Virus record (IMG/VR): IMGVR_UViG_3300035703_000049
Location: 24,152-88,151 of that record
Source: a virus
Reading direction: 5' to 3' (one strand)
Length of the DNA: 64,000 nucleotides
Shown here: positions 28,560 through 36,344 of the stretch, in pieces
Layout: each line of letters starts with the position of its first letter
How positions within the stretch are numbered: the first letter of the stretch is position 1
Program-made: the position numbers and the translations under genes
The notes under the pieces: generated by a model
Told to the model about the DNA's origin: nothing
Databases searched by the model: none
Seen by the model: only the letters and a program-made list of their open reading frames with translations

Positions 28560-29368
28560 TGAAATATTTGATATTAGGATCTGAAGGACAAATAGGAAAA
28601 TATTTGTGTAAAACTTTAACTAACTGCGGTGATGAAGTTATTAACTTCGATATATCTATAGATGCTAATCAAGATTTAAGGATACCAAATAATAGATTGT
28701 TACACTCTGCAGTTAAAAGCTGTGATAAAATTTTTTTTTTAGCATTTGATTGCGGTGGAGCAAAATATTTAAAAGAAAATCAACACAAAAAGCAATTTAT
28801 CGACAATAACATTCGTATAATGTTGAATACATTTGAATGCATTAGTAATTATAATAAACCATTTGTATTTGCTAGCAGCCAAATGTCAAATAATTTTGAA
28901 TCGAGTTATGGTTCATTAAAATTAATTGGAGATCATTATACAAAATCTTTAAATGGTATAATTGCAAAATTTTGGAACGTGTACGGAAAAGAAGATTTTG
29001 GTGTCCATAGTCATGTAATTACCGACTTTGTAAAAGGTGCAAAAGAAAAACAACATATTCAAATGTTAACTACCGGTAAAGAAAAAAGACAATTTTTACA
29101 TGCGACTGATTGTTCAGAAGCACTTAAAACACTAATCGATCGATACGATCAAACAGCAGGACTAGAATATCATATAACAAGTTTTGAATGGACTAGTATT
29201 CAGACACTTGCGATTTTAATTTCTTCAATTATTCCCTGTAAAATTACTAATTGTGATTTTTATGATGAATTACAAAGTAACTATTTGTTTGAACCAAAAA
29301 AAGATATATTGTCGTTTTGGAAACCTCGCATTTCTCTGTTAGATGGATTAAAGGAAATGTGTGAATGA
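28559..29368 (+). CDS. NAD-dependent epimerase/dehydratase (extended SDR), short
   Basis: 269 residues, somewhat shorter than the usual 310-350 of nucleotide-sugar epimerases. The Rossmann glycine motif GSEGQIG is at 7-13, the acidic residue for NAD follows at Asp31, and the catalytic pair is Tyr117-x3-Lys121 (SYGSLKLIGD) with a serine at 106/107 (FASSQMS). Downstream it has the family's AKFWNVYGKEDFG and QFLHATDCSEAL substrate-domain motifs. Likely acts on a nucleotide-linked sugar in the cytoplasm. It overlaps gp47 by one base and the next gene by four, so it is co-transcribed with replication genes. Substrate unknown; a second SDR at 33116 is better identified. Confidence 0.75.
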   Translation: MKYLILGSEGQIGKYLCKTLTNCGDEVINFDISIDANQDLRIPNNRLLHSAVKSCDKIFFLAFDCGGAKYLKENQHKKQFIDNNIRIMLNTFECISNYNKPFVFASSQMSNNFESSYGSLKLIGDHYTKSLNGIIAKFWNVYGKEDFGVHSHVITDFVKGAKEKQHIQMLTTGKEKRQFLHATDCSEALKTLIDRYDQTAGLEYHITSFEWTSIQTLAILISSIIPCKITNCDFYDELQSNYLFEPKKDILSFWKPRISLLDGLKEMCE

Positions 29369-30150
29369 AATTTTTATTAACTCAGTTTGCAGAAGGTTCA
29401 GGCGGAAGTTTTTTAATGTGTGTGCTTGCAGCTAGTAATTCTGTATGGCACTGGGACGAAAAAACACAAAACAATAAAACTGAAGATAAATCATTATCTT
29501 ATATTAAATCTAAATTTCAAAAGGATTATACACTTTGGATAGCCAGGGATCCTAAACCGCAAAATGATTATAATTTACATTTTTTAAGTACCAAATACCC
29601 TCGCGGTGATGATTTAACTTTAGAAGAATTTAAATCGTTATGCAAATTAAATGGCAGCGATCATTTTATTAATGGAATAAACTCCAATCTTTATCAAATT
29701 TTACCTTGGCATAAAATAACAATACCAGGATTTTTTAATAATCCACTTGTTTGTACAATTATAATTGATAAATCTTCTTTACGGTGGTATCACCGTTCAT
29801 TATGGAATAAAAAATTTGGTATAAAAGATAACTTAATACACATAAAAGCAGATGACCCAAGTTATAATCCTGAAAGAGAAAGATATTTTCAAATTTTTAA
29901 TAATCCATATCTTGTAAATAAACCGTTTTTTAATTTCGTAAAAGAAAATATAATACTAAACAAACAAAAATTGTTATTCTTGAATCCTACTATTTCATCA
30001 AACAATTCATCAATATTTTTAAGCGAATTAATTGATGAAAAAAAATTTGTTCAAAAAGTACAAAAAATATGCAGAGAACTTAATCTAGAGTTATTATCAA
30101 AAAATTATTTAATTGAATGCCATAAATATTGGAAACAATGTCATGAGTGA
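29365..30150 (+). CDS. Unrecognised phage protein (261 residues)
   Basis: I do not recognise this protein. It starts with MKFLLTQFAEGSGGSFLMCV, where a hydrophobic strand leads into a Gly/Ser-rich turn reminiscent of the 5'-PSB loop of sulfotransferases; no second motif confirms that. The C-terminus is helical (FVQKVQKICRELNLELL, ECHKYWKQC), as in the end helix of sulfotransferase-like proteins. No membrane segment or signal peptide. It overlaps the SDR before it (ATGA) and the next gene by eight bases, so the three genes between gp47 and gp46 look like one transferred cassette. A sugar-modifying transferase would suit the context, but this is a guess. Confidence 0.6.
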   Translation: MKFLLTQFAEGSGGSFLMCVLAASNSVWHWDEKTQNNKTEDKSLSYIKSKFQKDYTLWIARDPKPQNDYNLHFLSTKYPRGDDLTLEEFKSLCKLNGSDHFINGINSNLYQILPWHKITIPGFFNNPLVCTIIIDKSSLRWYHRSLWNKKFGIKDNLIHIKADDPSYNPERERYFQIFNNPYLVNKPFFNFVKENIILNKQKLLFLNPTISSNNSSIFLSELIDEKKFVQKVQKICRELNLELLSKNYLIECHKYWKQCHE

Positions 30151-31300
30151 AACTTTTTTACTTCCACAAACTAAAACAATTTTAGCGTCGCATTTTAATA
30201 TTATTGATATAATAGATTTAAATCATTATACAAGATCTCCAAATTTACTGTTAGCAAGATTACAAAAAAACGTAAAAAAAATTTATCATTCTACAGATCG
30301 TTTTATTTTTCTACTAGAAGATCACGACTTTTACTTAGACGGAAAAGGTCCTGGTTTTATATTATACAACTTACAATTGTCGCTTGCTTATTTAAATATA
30401 CCTAATTATTTCTGTTTGTTATTAACAGGACAACCTAATTACAACGATTACACTGAATATGTATGCAAACAATTAACTTGTGACACTATTCCAATTCGAT
30501 CTATTAACACTATGTTATTTGAAAGTTTTGTTTCCCCAGCAAAAAAAAGAAACATAAATGAAGAATTAATTAAAAAATCGTTTTGCGTATTAAGCCGTGT
30601 AGAAAGGAGTCATAGGACATATTTTATGTCAAAACTTTTTGAAGAACATTTAGAAAATCAAGGGATTATTGGTTATAATAATCTTCAAATTAGTGTTGAA
30701 ACTAAAAAAAATACTGGAGAAGAAGTAAATTATAATTTAGGGTTTTTAACTTGCCCAGATGCATTACCGCCAATGATATTATTTAAAGAGCATAATCGTA
30801 ATGTGTTTGAGAAATTTAAAAAACAGTATAACAATTTTAAAAATTTTACTGAGGAAACTGACTTATTTTCACAAAGACAAAGCGCAGAGATTGACTCGCG
30901 TAATCCTATACAACGTGGGTTAGTGTATGTAGGATTAGAAACTTTTACTAATTTAGAGAAAATATTTATATCTAGAATAAGTTTTCGAGGTTTTGTTGAA
31001 AATCGACCTTTTGTTTTACTAGCTATTCCTGGATCGCTAAACTTTCTTAGAGAACAAGGATTCAAAACTTTTAATAATTTTTGGGATGAAGATTACGATT
31101 TAATTACAGATTTTGAAACTAGAGTTGATCATATCATTTCTATTTTAAAAGATATTTCAAATAAAAATTTATTAATGCTTATCGATAAAATGCGTCCTTT
31201 GATAGTACATAATCACAACTATTACCATAATGATTTCGCTCTGTCTGAACAAAAAAAATTATCCATTGCGTGCATCAATAACTTAAAAGGTTTATATTGA
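30143..31300 (+). CDS. Unrecognised marine-phage protein with SGxPGSL/FKTFNxFWDExYD motif
   Basis: 385 residues from ATG at 30143, overlapping the previous stop by eight bases; a TTG 30 bases upstream is less likely. N-terminal half has FIFLLEDHDFYLDGKGPGFI and an alternating strand/helix pattern. The C-terminal third contains FVLLAIPGSLNFLREQGFKT followed by FNNFWDEDYDLITDFETRVD, a block I recall from several uncharacterised marine phage proteins, some beside glycosyltransferases; it could be a GT-B-like nucleotide-sugar domain, but that is not shown here. Last gene of the cassette between gp47 and gp46. Function unknown. Confidence 0.6.
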   Translation: MSETFLLPQTKTILASHFNIIDIIDLNHYTRSPNLLLARLQKNVKKIYHSTDRFIFLLEDHDFYLDGKGPGFILYNLQLSLAYLNIPNYFCLLLTGQPNYNDYTEYVCKQLTCDTIPIRSINTMLFESFVSPAKKRNINEELIKKSFCVLSRVERSHRTYFMSKLFEEHLENQGIIGYNNLQISVETKKNTGEEVNYNLGFLTCPDALPPMILFKEHNRNVFEKFKKQYNNFKNFTEETDLFSQRQSAEIDSRNPIQRGLVYVGLETFTNLEKIFISRISFRGFVENRPFVLLAIPGSLNFLREQGFKTFNNFWDEDYDLITDFETRVDHIISILKDISNKNLLMLIDKMRPLIVHNHNYYHNDFALSEQKKLSIACINNLKGLY

Positions 31301-31331
31301 CTGCTTGTTAAATTTTTTTTAAAGTTATATT

Positions 31332-33119
31332 ATGTTTAAAATTAAATCACTTTCTGTTAAAAATTTTATGAGTGTTGGTAATGTTACTCAAAGTGTAAAT
31401 TTTGATAGAAACGACTTAACACTTGTGTTGGGACAAAATATGGATCTTGGTGGAGATGATGCTGGTGCAAGAAATGGTACTGGTAAAACTACTATGATCA
31501 ATGCGTTAAGTTACGGACTATATGGACTCGCATTAACTAATATCAAAAAGGATAACTTAGTCAACAAAACTAATAGCAAAGCTATGGTCGTTACTGTTGA
31601 TTTTCAAATTAATAACAATTTATACCGAATTGAGCGTGGTCGTAAACCTACTTTTTTAAAATTTTATGCAAATGGAATTGCTCAAAAAGAAGATGCTCAA
31701 AATGAAGATGATTCGCAAGGCGATAGTCGAGAAACTCAGAAAGAAATTGAATTACTTTTAGGTATGAGTCATGACATGTTTAAGCATGTTTTAGCATTAA
31801 ACACCTACACTGAACCATTTTTATCAATGCGTGCTAATGATCAAAGAGAGATCATTGAGCAATTGCTTGGTATTACACAACTTTCAGCAAAAGCAGAAAA
31901 GCTTAAAGAATTAGTTAAGAAAACTAAAGATTCTATAACAGAAGAAGAGTATCGCATTAAAGCTATTCAAGATGCTAATAAGAAAATACAAGAGCAGATT
32001 GAAAGTTTGGAGCGGCGTCAACGTCTTTGGGAAACAAAGCGCGAAGAAGATATCAATAATCTTGTACAAGCTTTAGAAGATCTAAAAGATATTGACATTG
32101 AAAAAGAAATTAAAAATCATAAGTTGCTTGCAGATTACCACACTAAAGTAAAACGTAAGCAAGAAGCAGATAAGTGGCTTAAGAGTTTACGCAACGATTA
32201 TGCTAAAGAAGAAAAGATCTATGAAAAACTCAATAAAGAAATAGTAGATCTTCAAGATCACAAGTGTTTTGCTTGCGGTAGTAAACTGCACGATAGTAAA
32301 CAAGAATCAATTCTTGAAGGTAAGTTAAAACAAAAAGATGACAGCGAAAAGCATATGCTTAAGCTACAGTCTCAAGCAGATGAATACGAAACTATACTAA
32401 CAGAACTTGGTGATATTGGCAAAGCACCTAAAGTTTTTTATGATACAATTGAACAAGCTATGGAACATAGAAATAGTATAGATAAATTAAGTTCACAGCT
32501 GGAGCATAGGCTGGCAGAGCAGGATCCGTATATTGAGCAAATTGCTGATATGCGGATCTCTGCTGTTGAAGAAATTAGCTGGGATCATATTAATGAGCTA
32601 ACTAAGTTTAAGGAGCATCAAGAATTCTTGTTTAAGCTGCTTACAAATAAGGATTCTTTCATTCGTAAGACTATTATTGATCAAAATCTTGCATACTTAA
32701 ATGCACGGTTGCAATACTATTTGCAGCAAATTGGGTTACCACATAGCGTTAAATTTCAATCAGATTTGACTGTTTTAATCGAGGAACTGGGGCGGGAATT
32801 GGACTTTGACAATCTGTCAAGAGGTGAAAGAAATCGACTTATTTTAAGTTTAAGTTGGGCTTTTAGAGACGTTTGGGAAGGACTTTATCAACCTATTAAC
32901 TTGTTGTTTATTGATGAAATGGTCGATAGTGGCATGGATACAAGCGGTGTAGAAGCTGCTATTGCTGTTCTAAAGAAAATGAGTCGAGAACGCAACAAAA
33001 GCATTTTCCTCGTAAGTCATAAAGATGAACTATCAAGTAGGGTAAACAATATTTTAACAGTTATTAAAGAAAACGGGTTTACTATGTATTCAAACGACAT
33101 AGAAATAAAAGAAGTATGA
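31332..33119 (+). CDS. 46: Recombination endonuclease ATPase subunit gp46 (Rad50/SbcC-like)
   Basis: 595 residues (T4 gp46: 560). Works with gp47 as an SMC-type ATPase that tethers and resects DNA ends. The N-terminal ATPase half has Walker A ARNGTGKTT (about 46-54). A long coiled coil runs from about 180 to 430, broken by the zinc-hook pair Cys312-x2-Cys315 (KCFACGSK). The C-terminal half has the ABC signature LSRGERNRL (about 495) and Walker B LLFIDEMVDSG (about 525), then the D-loop/His-switch FLVSHKDEL. All functional motifs are intact. The following epimerase gene overlaps its 3' end by four bases. Confidence 0.95.
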   Translation: MFKIKSLSVKNFMSVGNVTQSVNFDRNDLTLVLGQNMDLGGDDAGARNGTGKTTMINALSYGLYGLALTNIKKDNLVNKTNSKAMVVTVDFQINNNLYRIERGRKPTFLKFYANGIAQKEDAQNEDDSQGDSRETQKEIELLLGMSHDMFKHVLALNTYTEPFLSMRANDQREIIEQLLGITQLSAKAEKLKELVKKTKDSITEEEYRIKAIQDANKKIQEQIESLERRQRLWETKREEDINNLVQALEDLKDIDIEKEIKNHKLLADYHTKVKRKQEADKWLKSLRNDYAKEEKIYEKLNKEIVDLQDHKCFACGSKLHDSKQESILEGKLKQKDDSEKHMLKLQSQADEYETILTELGDIGKAPKVFYDTIEQAMEHRNSIDKLSSQLEHRLAEQDPYIEQIADMRISAVEEISWDHINELTKFKEHQEFLFKLLTNKDSFIRKTIIDQNLAYLNARLQYYLQQIGLPHSVKFQSDLTVLIEELGRELDFDNLSRGERNRLILSLSWAFRDVWEGLYQPINLLFIDEMVDSGMDTSGVEAAIAVLKKMSRERNKSIFLVSHKDELSSRVNNILTVIKENGFTMYSNDIEIKEV

Positions 33120-34078
33120 GGATATTAGTTCTTGGTGCAAGCGGATTTATTGGAAATTATCTCGTAAATCATTTTCAAAAAAAAGGAAATTACGTATGTG
33201 GCGTTGATATCAATCAACCTAAATTCAATTTCTCTAATGTTGACGAATTTATCATAGGCGATTTGCGTGAAAAAGCATTTGTAAATTCTGTTGCTATTCG
33301 ATCATGGGACTTAGTTTTTCATTTTGCTGCTGATATGGGTGGAGCAGGTTACGTTTTTACAAAAACACATGATGCTGATATCTTAAGCAGTAGTCTTCAA
33401 ATTACCATTAATTTAATGGAAGCATTCAAGCACGGAAAACAAACATTAGTTTATGCTAGTAGTGCTTGCGTTTATCCTGAACATAATCAATTAGATATTA
33501 ATAATTTAAAAATCAGCGAAGAAAGTGCCTATCCAGCAAGCCCTGATAGTAACTATGGTTGGGAAAAACTAACAGGTGAACGCTTGTGTCAAAGTTTTGC
33601 GAGCAACTATAATATGGATAATCGAATAATTCGTTTACATAATATCTATGGTCCTTTATGTTCATATAATAATGGTAAAGAAAAATCACCCGCTGCACTA
33701 TGTAGGAAAGTTGTTGAAAGCAACGGAAAAATTGAAGTGTGGGGAGATGGTAACCAAATTAGGAGCTATTTGTATATCAACGATTTACTTAATGCAATTG
33801 ATCTTTTATTACAGCACAACATCAAAATACCAATTAATGTTGGTAACGAGCACTACATAACTATAAATGACTTAGCTAAACTTATAATTAAGATTAGCAA
33901 TAAAAATATTTCAATAGTTAATAAACCTGGACCAATTGGGGTTAATGCTAGAACTAGCGATAACACATTAATTAGAAAATTAACAGGGTGGGAACCACAA
34001 ACATCTTTAGAAGATGGCATAAAACAGTTATACTATTGGATTGAAAACGAAATTAAAAAGGAGAAAAATAATGAATGA
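33116..34078 (+). CDS. GDP-mannose 3,5-epimerase-like SDR
   Basis: 320 residues. GDP-mannose 3,5-epimerase turns GDP-D-mannose into GDP-L-galactose/gulose. The NAD motif GASGFIG is at 7-13; AADMGGAGYVFTKTHDADIL, YASSACVYPEH (Cys118 matches the catalytic Cys of the family), NYGWEKLTGE (Tyr147, Lys151), RLHNIYGPLCSYNNGKEKSP (second catalytic Lys), VWGDGNQIRSYLYINDLL and ARTSDNTLIRKLTGWEP follow in the family order. This agreement across the whole length makes the assignment firm at family level. It overlaps gp46 by four bases and the Hc1-like gene by eight. Product probably feeds a glycan made or altered during infection. Close relatives act on other GDP-sugars, so the exact product is open. 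Confidence 0.82.
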   Translation: MRILVLGASGFIGNYLVNHFQKKGNYVCGVDINQPKFNFSNVDEFIIGDLREKAFVNSVAIRSWDLVFHFAADMGGAGYVFTKTHDADILSSSLQITINLMEAFKHGKQTLVYASSACVYPEHNQLDINNLKISEESAYPASPDSNYGWEKLTGERLCQSFASNYNMDNRIIRLHNIYGPLCSYNNGKEKSPAALCRKVVESNGKIEVWGDGNQIRSYLYINDLLNAIDLLLQHNIKIPINVGNEHYITINDLAKLIIKISNKNISIVNKPGPIGVNARTSDNTLIRKLTGWEPQTSLEDGIKQLYYWIENEIKKEKNNE

Positions 34079-34265
34079 GACAAGTAAAGAACTACTAAAA
34101 CAAGTTGATGTGTATATTGAAGAGAACACAAAGTTTGTTGAAAAAGGAATCAAAGCATCTGCAGGTCGTGCTCGCAAGGCACTAAACGAAATTCGTAAAC
34201 TTGCTGCTACTCGTCGTAAAGAAATTACCGAAGAGAAAAATGCACTTTCTGCTAAGAAAGAATAA
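34071..34265 (+). CDS. Histone H1-like DNA-binding protein (Hc1 family)
   Basis: 64 residues from ATG at 34071, set by AAGGAG at 34058-34063 with seven bases of spacing; it overlaps the previous stop. The middle (KFVEKGIKASAGRARKALNE, IRKLAATRRKEITEEKNAL) has the pattern of chlamydial Hc1-type histone-like proteins (EKGNKAAGTRARKALQELKK in the family style), with basic residues on one helical face. Such proteins condense DNA in Chlamydia and occur in T4-like cyanophages. In the phage it might bind phage or host DNA. It lacks the long lysine-rich C-terminal tail of the bacterial version. Confidence 0.7.
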   Translation: MNETSKELLKQVDVYIEENTKFVEKGIKASAGRARKALNEIRKLAATRRKEITEEKNALSAKKE

Positions 34266-34281
34266 CTAGGTTGCAACTGGT

Positions 34282-34908
34282 ATGCTATTAACTAATCAAA
34301 TATCTAAAAAAACATTATCAATGTTAGAAATGTGGTTAAGTAAACAACCATATTTTGAAAAACTAGCGCCTGATGGACAGATTTTTTACAAGTACAAACA
34401 CTTAGATTATCATATTGCTAATAGCATACCTAACCAACTATTAAAACCTATAATTGATAGTATTTTACCAAATGCCAATGTACAAACATATAATTATGTA
34501 GAATCTTATATACCATTTGATTTGCATGTTGATACTATAAAAGAATCTATTAATAGAAATGAGTACGCATTTGATAATGCTTCATCTATTACATACAACA
34601 GTGCTGTATTAATTCCTTTAGATGAAGGAGAAAATTTAAGAACTGTGATATTTGATGTTAAGTGTGATGAATGGAAACCAGGTATGAGTGCAAATTACAT
34701 CACTGATATTGATAATGGATTACGTGAAGATGATTTTTCACATGTAAATGAGTTAGATCGACCAAACATTAAGTACTTACCATTGCTTGAAGATAACCAA
34801 TGGAAACGTGGTGACGTTATTACTTGGGACAGAAAATATCTACATTTGGCATGTAATTTTAGAAAACATGTTCCATTTAAAAGAGCATTAACTTTATTCT
34901 TTCATTAG
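34282..34908 (+). CDS. 2-oxoglutarate/Fe(II) oxygenase-like protein
   Basis: 208 residues with the double-stranded beta-helix iron triad: HxD at His82/Asp84 (PFDLHVD) and a distal His near 188 (WDRKYLHLACNF), followed after about a dozen residues by an Arg (FKRALTLFF) that would bind 2-oxoglutarate. Spacing of about 105 residues between HxD and the distal His is plausible for the family. Such enzymes hydroxylate or desaturate peptides, sugars or small molecules; they are frequent in marine T4-like phages. It leads directly into two aminotransferase-fold genes, hinting at a shared small-molecule or peptide pathway. No ribosome site clearer than GGTTG is seen. Confidence 0.68.
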   Translation: MLLTNQISKKTLSMLEMWLSKQPYFEKLAPDGQIFYKYKHLDYHIANSIPNQLLKPIIDSILPNANVQTYNYVESYIPFDLHVDTIKESINRNEYAFDNASSITYNSAVLIPLDEGENLRTVIFDVKCDEWKPGMSANYITDIDNGLREDDFSHVNELDRPNIKYLPLLEDNQWKRGDVITWDRKYLHLACNFRKHVPFKRALTLFFH

Positions 34909-34909
34909 C

Positions 34910-35899
34910 ATGAATAACGGAAAATTATTTTCTTACTTGTACGGTGTAAGTAAGAATGCAAACTTTTTTGCAGCTAAAAACTCAGCTTTAAACTTGTATC
35001 AAGGATCTCGTAGTATACGTGATCCCGAAGTGTTGGATTGTTTGAACAGAATCTTTAATACCAACTACCATGACAATTGGCACATGCAAAAAACGTTTGT
35101 GAATGAATTTGCAAGTTGGCAAAAGTTAGATCTTTCAAAATACGATGTAGATTATAGTGCAGGTACTACGCAAAGTTTTGATAGCTTTTATTTTAGACAC
35201 AGACACAAACGTTTTAGATGTTATGTTGGTGAATACTTCTATCATATCAAAGCATGGATATCAAACAATGTAAATTGGAGTTTTGTTAGTGACGATAATC
35301 CATTACAACAAGGTGATGCTTTAGTACTAAGTTATCCTTTCTGTGATAGTGGCAATTTTTATGAAATTAAATCAATACTTGAAGAATGTGATAGACTAAA
35401 CATACCAGTACTAATTGATATGGCTTACTACAATTTAACTAGCGCGTTACCAATAGAGTTTGAAAACAAATGCATCGATACTGTTTGTTTTAGTTTAAGC
35501 AAAACATTTCCTGTTGCTAATTATAGAATTGGTGTGCGTTATACACAAAAGCATATACAGGATGGGCAAAAATTACATGATCAAATTAACTACAACAATT
35601 ATGCAAGCTGTTATATAGGTTACAAACTTATATCTAAATTTTCAAAAGATTTTATTGCAAACAAGTATAGATCTAAACAAGTTGAAGTATGTAACTTATT
35701 TGATATTAACACAAGCAATAGCGTAATTTTTGCTATAGGCGATAGTGATTGGGATTGCTACAGTAGGAAAACACTATTAGATCAATATCAACTATCGTTT
35801 GATAGCAAGCTTTTTAAAAATAGAATTTGTCTTAATAGCGTTTATGAAAACTGGGATTTATTTATGGAGTTAAAGAATGAAGTTACAACTACATTTTAA
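34910..35899 (+). CDS. PLP fold-type I aminotransferase-like protein, copy A
   Basis: 329 residues. It has the class I aminotransferase fingerprint: Asp170-x2-Tyr173 (VLIDMAYYN), the Schiff-base lysine Lys198 in SLSKTFPVANYRIG, and Arg206-x-Gly exactly eight residues on, as in aspartate aminotransferase (Lys258/Arg266). SAGTTQSF near 83-90 would be the phosphate-binding turn. A basic aromatic stretch HRHKRFRCYVGEYFYH (97-112) is shared with copy B at 36337. It is shorter than normal enzymes (about 390-400), lacking N- and C-terminal small-domain parts. One base separates it from the oxygenase. Substrate unknown; amino-sugar or amino-acid transfer are both possible. Confidence 0.6.
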   Translation: MNNGKLFSYLYGVSKNANFFAAKNSALNLYQGSRSIRDPEVLDCLNRIFNTNYHDNWHMQKTFVNEFASWQKLDLSKYDVDYSAGTTQSFDSFYFRHRHKRFRCYVGEYFYHIKAWISNNVNWSFVSDDNPLQQGDALVLSYPFCDSGNFYEIKSILEECDRLNIPVLIDMAYYNLTSALPIEFENKCIDTVCFSLSKTFPVANYRIGVRYTQKHIQDGQKLHDQINYNNYASCYIGYKLISKFSKDFIANKYRSKQVEVCNLFDINTSNSVIFAIGDSDWDCYSRKTLLDQYQLSFDSKLFKNRICLNSVYENWDLFMELKNEVTTTF

Positions 35900-36344
35900 A
35901 AACATTATTGATAACCCATGCTGTAAGATTATCGTAAACAATGTAGAGCTATACGCTGGTGTTGTACACCCAAGCTATTCGTTTGTATATGAAGACGAAC
36001 ACAATACCGTACATCTAAAGATCGTGCATTATGATAAGAAAAATTCAGAAACAATAGTTGATTCAAATGGTAAAATTATTAGAGACCGTAGTTTTGAAAT
36101 AGAAAAAATAATTGTAGATGATTATGATTTTGAAAATTTAATTTGGAAAAGTTTTTTTCAATCAACTAATAATAACGTTTATGAAAGTTGTTTGTTTTTT
36201 GGACCTAATGGTTCATTTAATATAAATTTTTACTTACCAGTTTTGGAATGGATATTAGAAAACACTAACAACGATGAATCATGGCGCGAGGATTATGAAT
36301 ACTATAAACGTGCTATGAAAATTTTAGGGATACCGTGTGCTTAA
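35877..36344 (+). CDS. Unrecognised 155-residue protein between the two aminotransferase-like genes
   Basis: Starts inside the end of copy A (ATG at 35877 with GGAG about eight bases upstream) and its stop overlaps the GTG start of copy B. The N-terminal 90 residues look like a beta-sandwich (KIIVNNVELYAGVVHPSYSF, NTVHLKIVHYDKKNSE, GKIIRDRSFEIEKIIVDDYD), the rest is helical and aromatic (DFENLIWKSFFQS, WREDYEYYKRAMKI). I recall similar FEIEKIxVDD proteins in marine phages without a known function. Tight overlap on both sides means it is made together with its neighbours and may be a partner subunit or a binding protein for their product. Confidence 0.6.
   Translation: MKLQLHFKNIIDNPCCKIIVNNVELYAGVVHPSYSFVYEDEHNTVHLKIVHYDKKNSETIVDSNGKIIRDRSFEIEKIIVDDYDFENLIWKSFFQSTNNNVYESCLFFGPNGSFNINFYLPVLEWILENTNNDESWREDYEYYKRAMKILGIPCA

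Noticed and set aside
31296-31331. Sigma70 promoter (TTGACT...) before gp46
   Set aside because: No -10 element at 15-19 bases; the only TATATT is too far.
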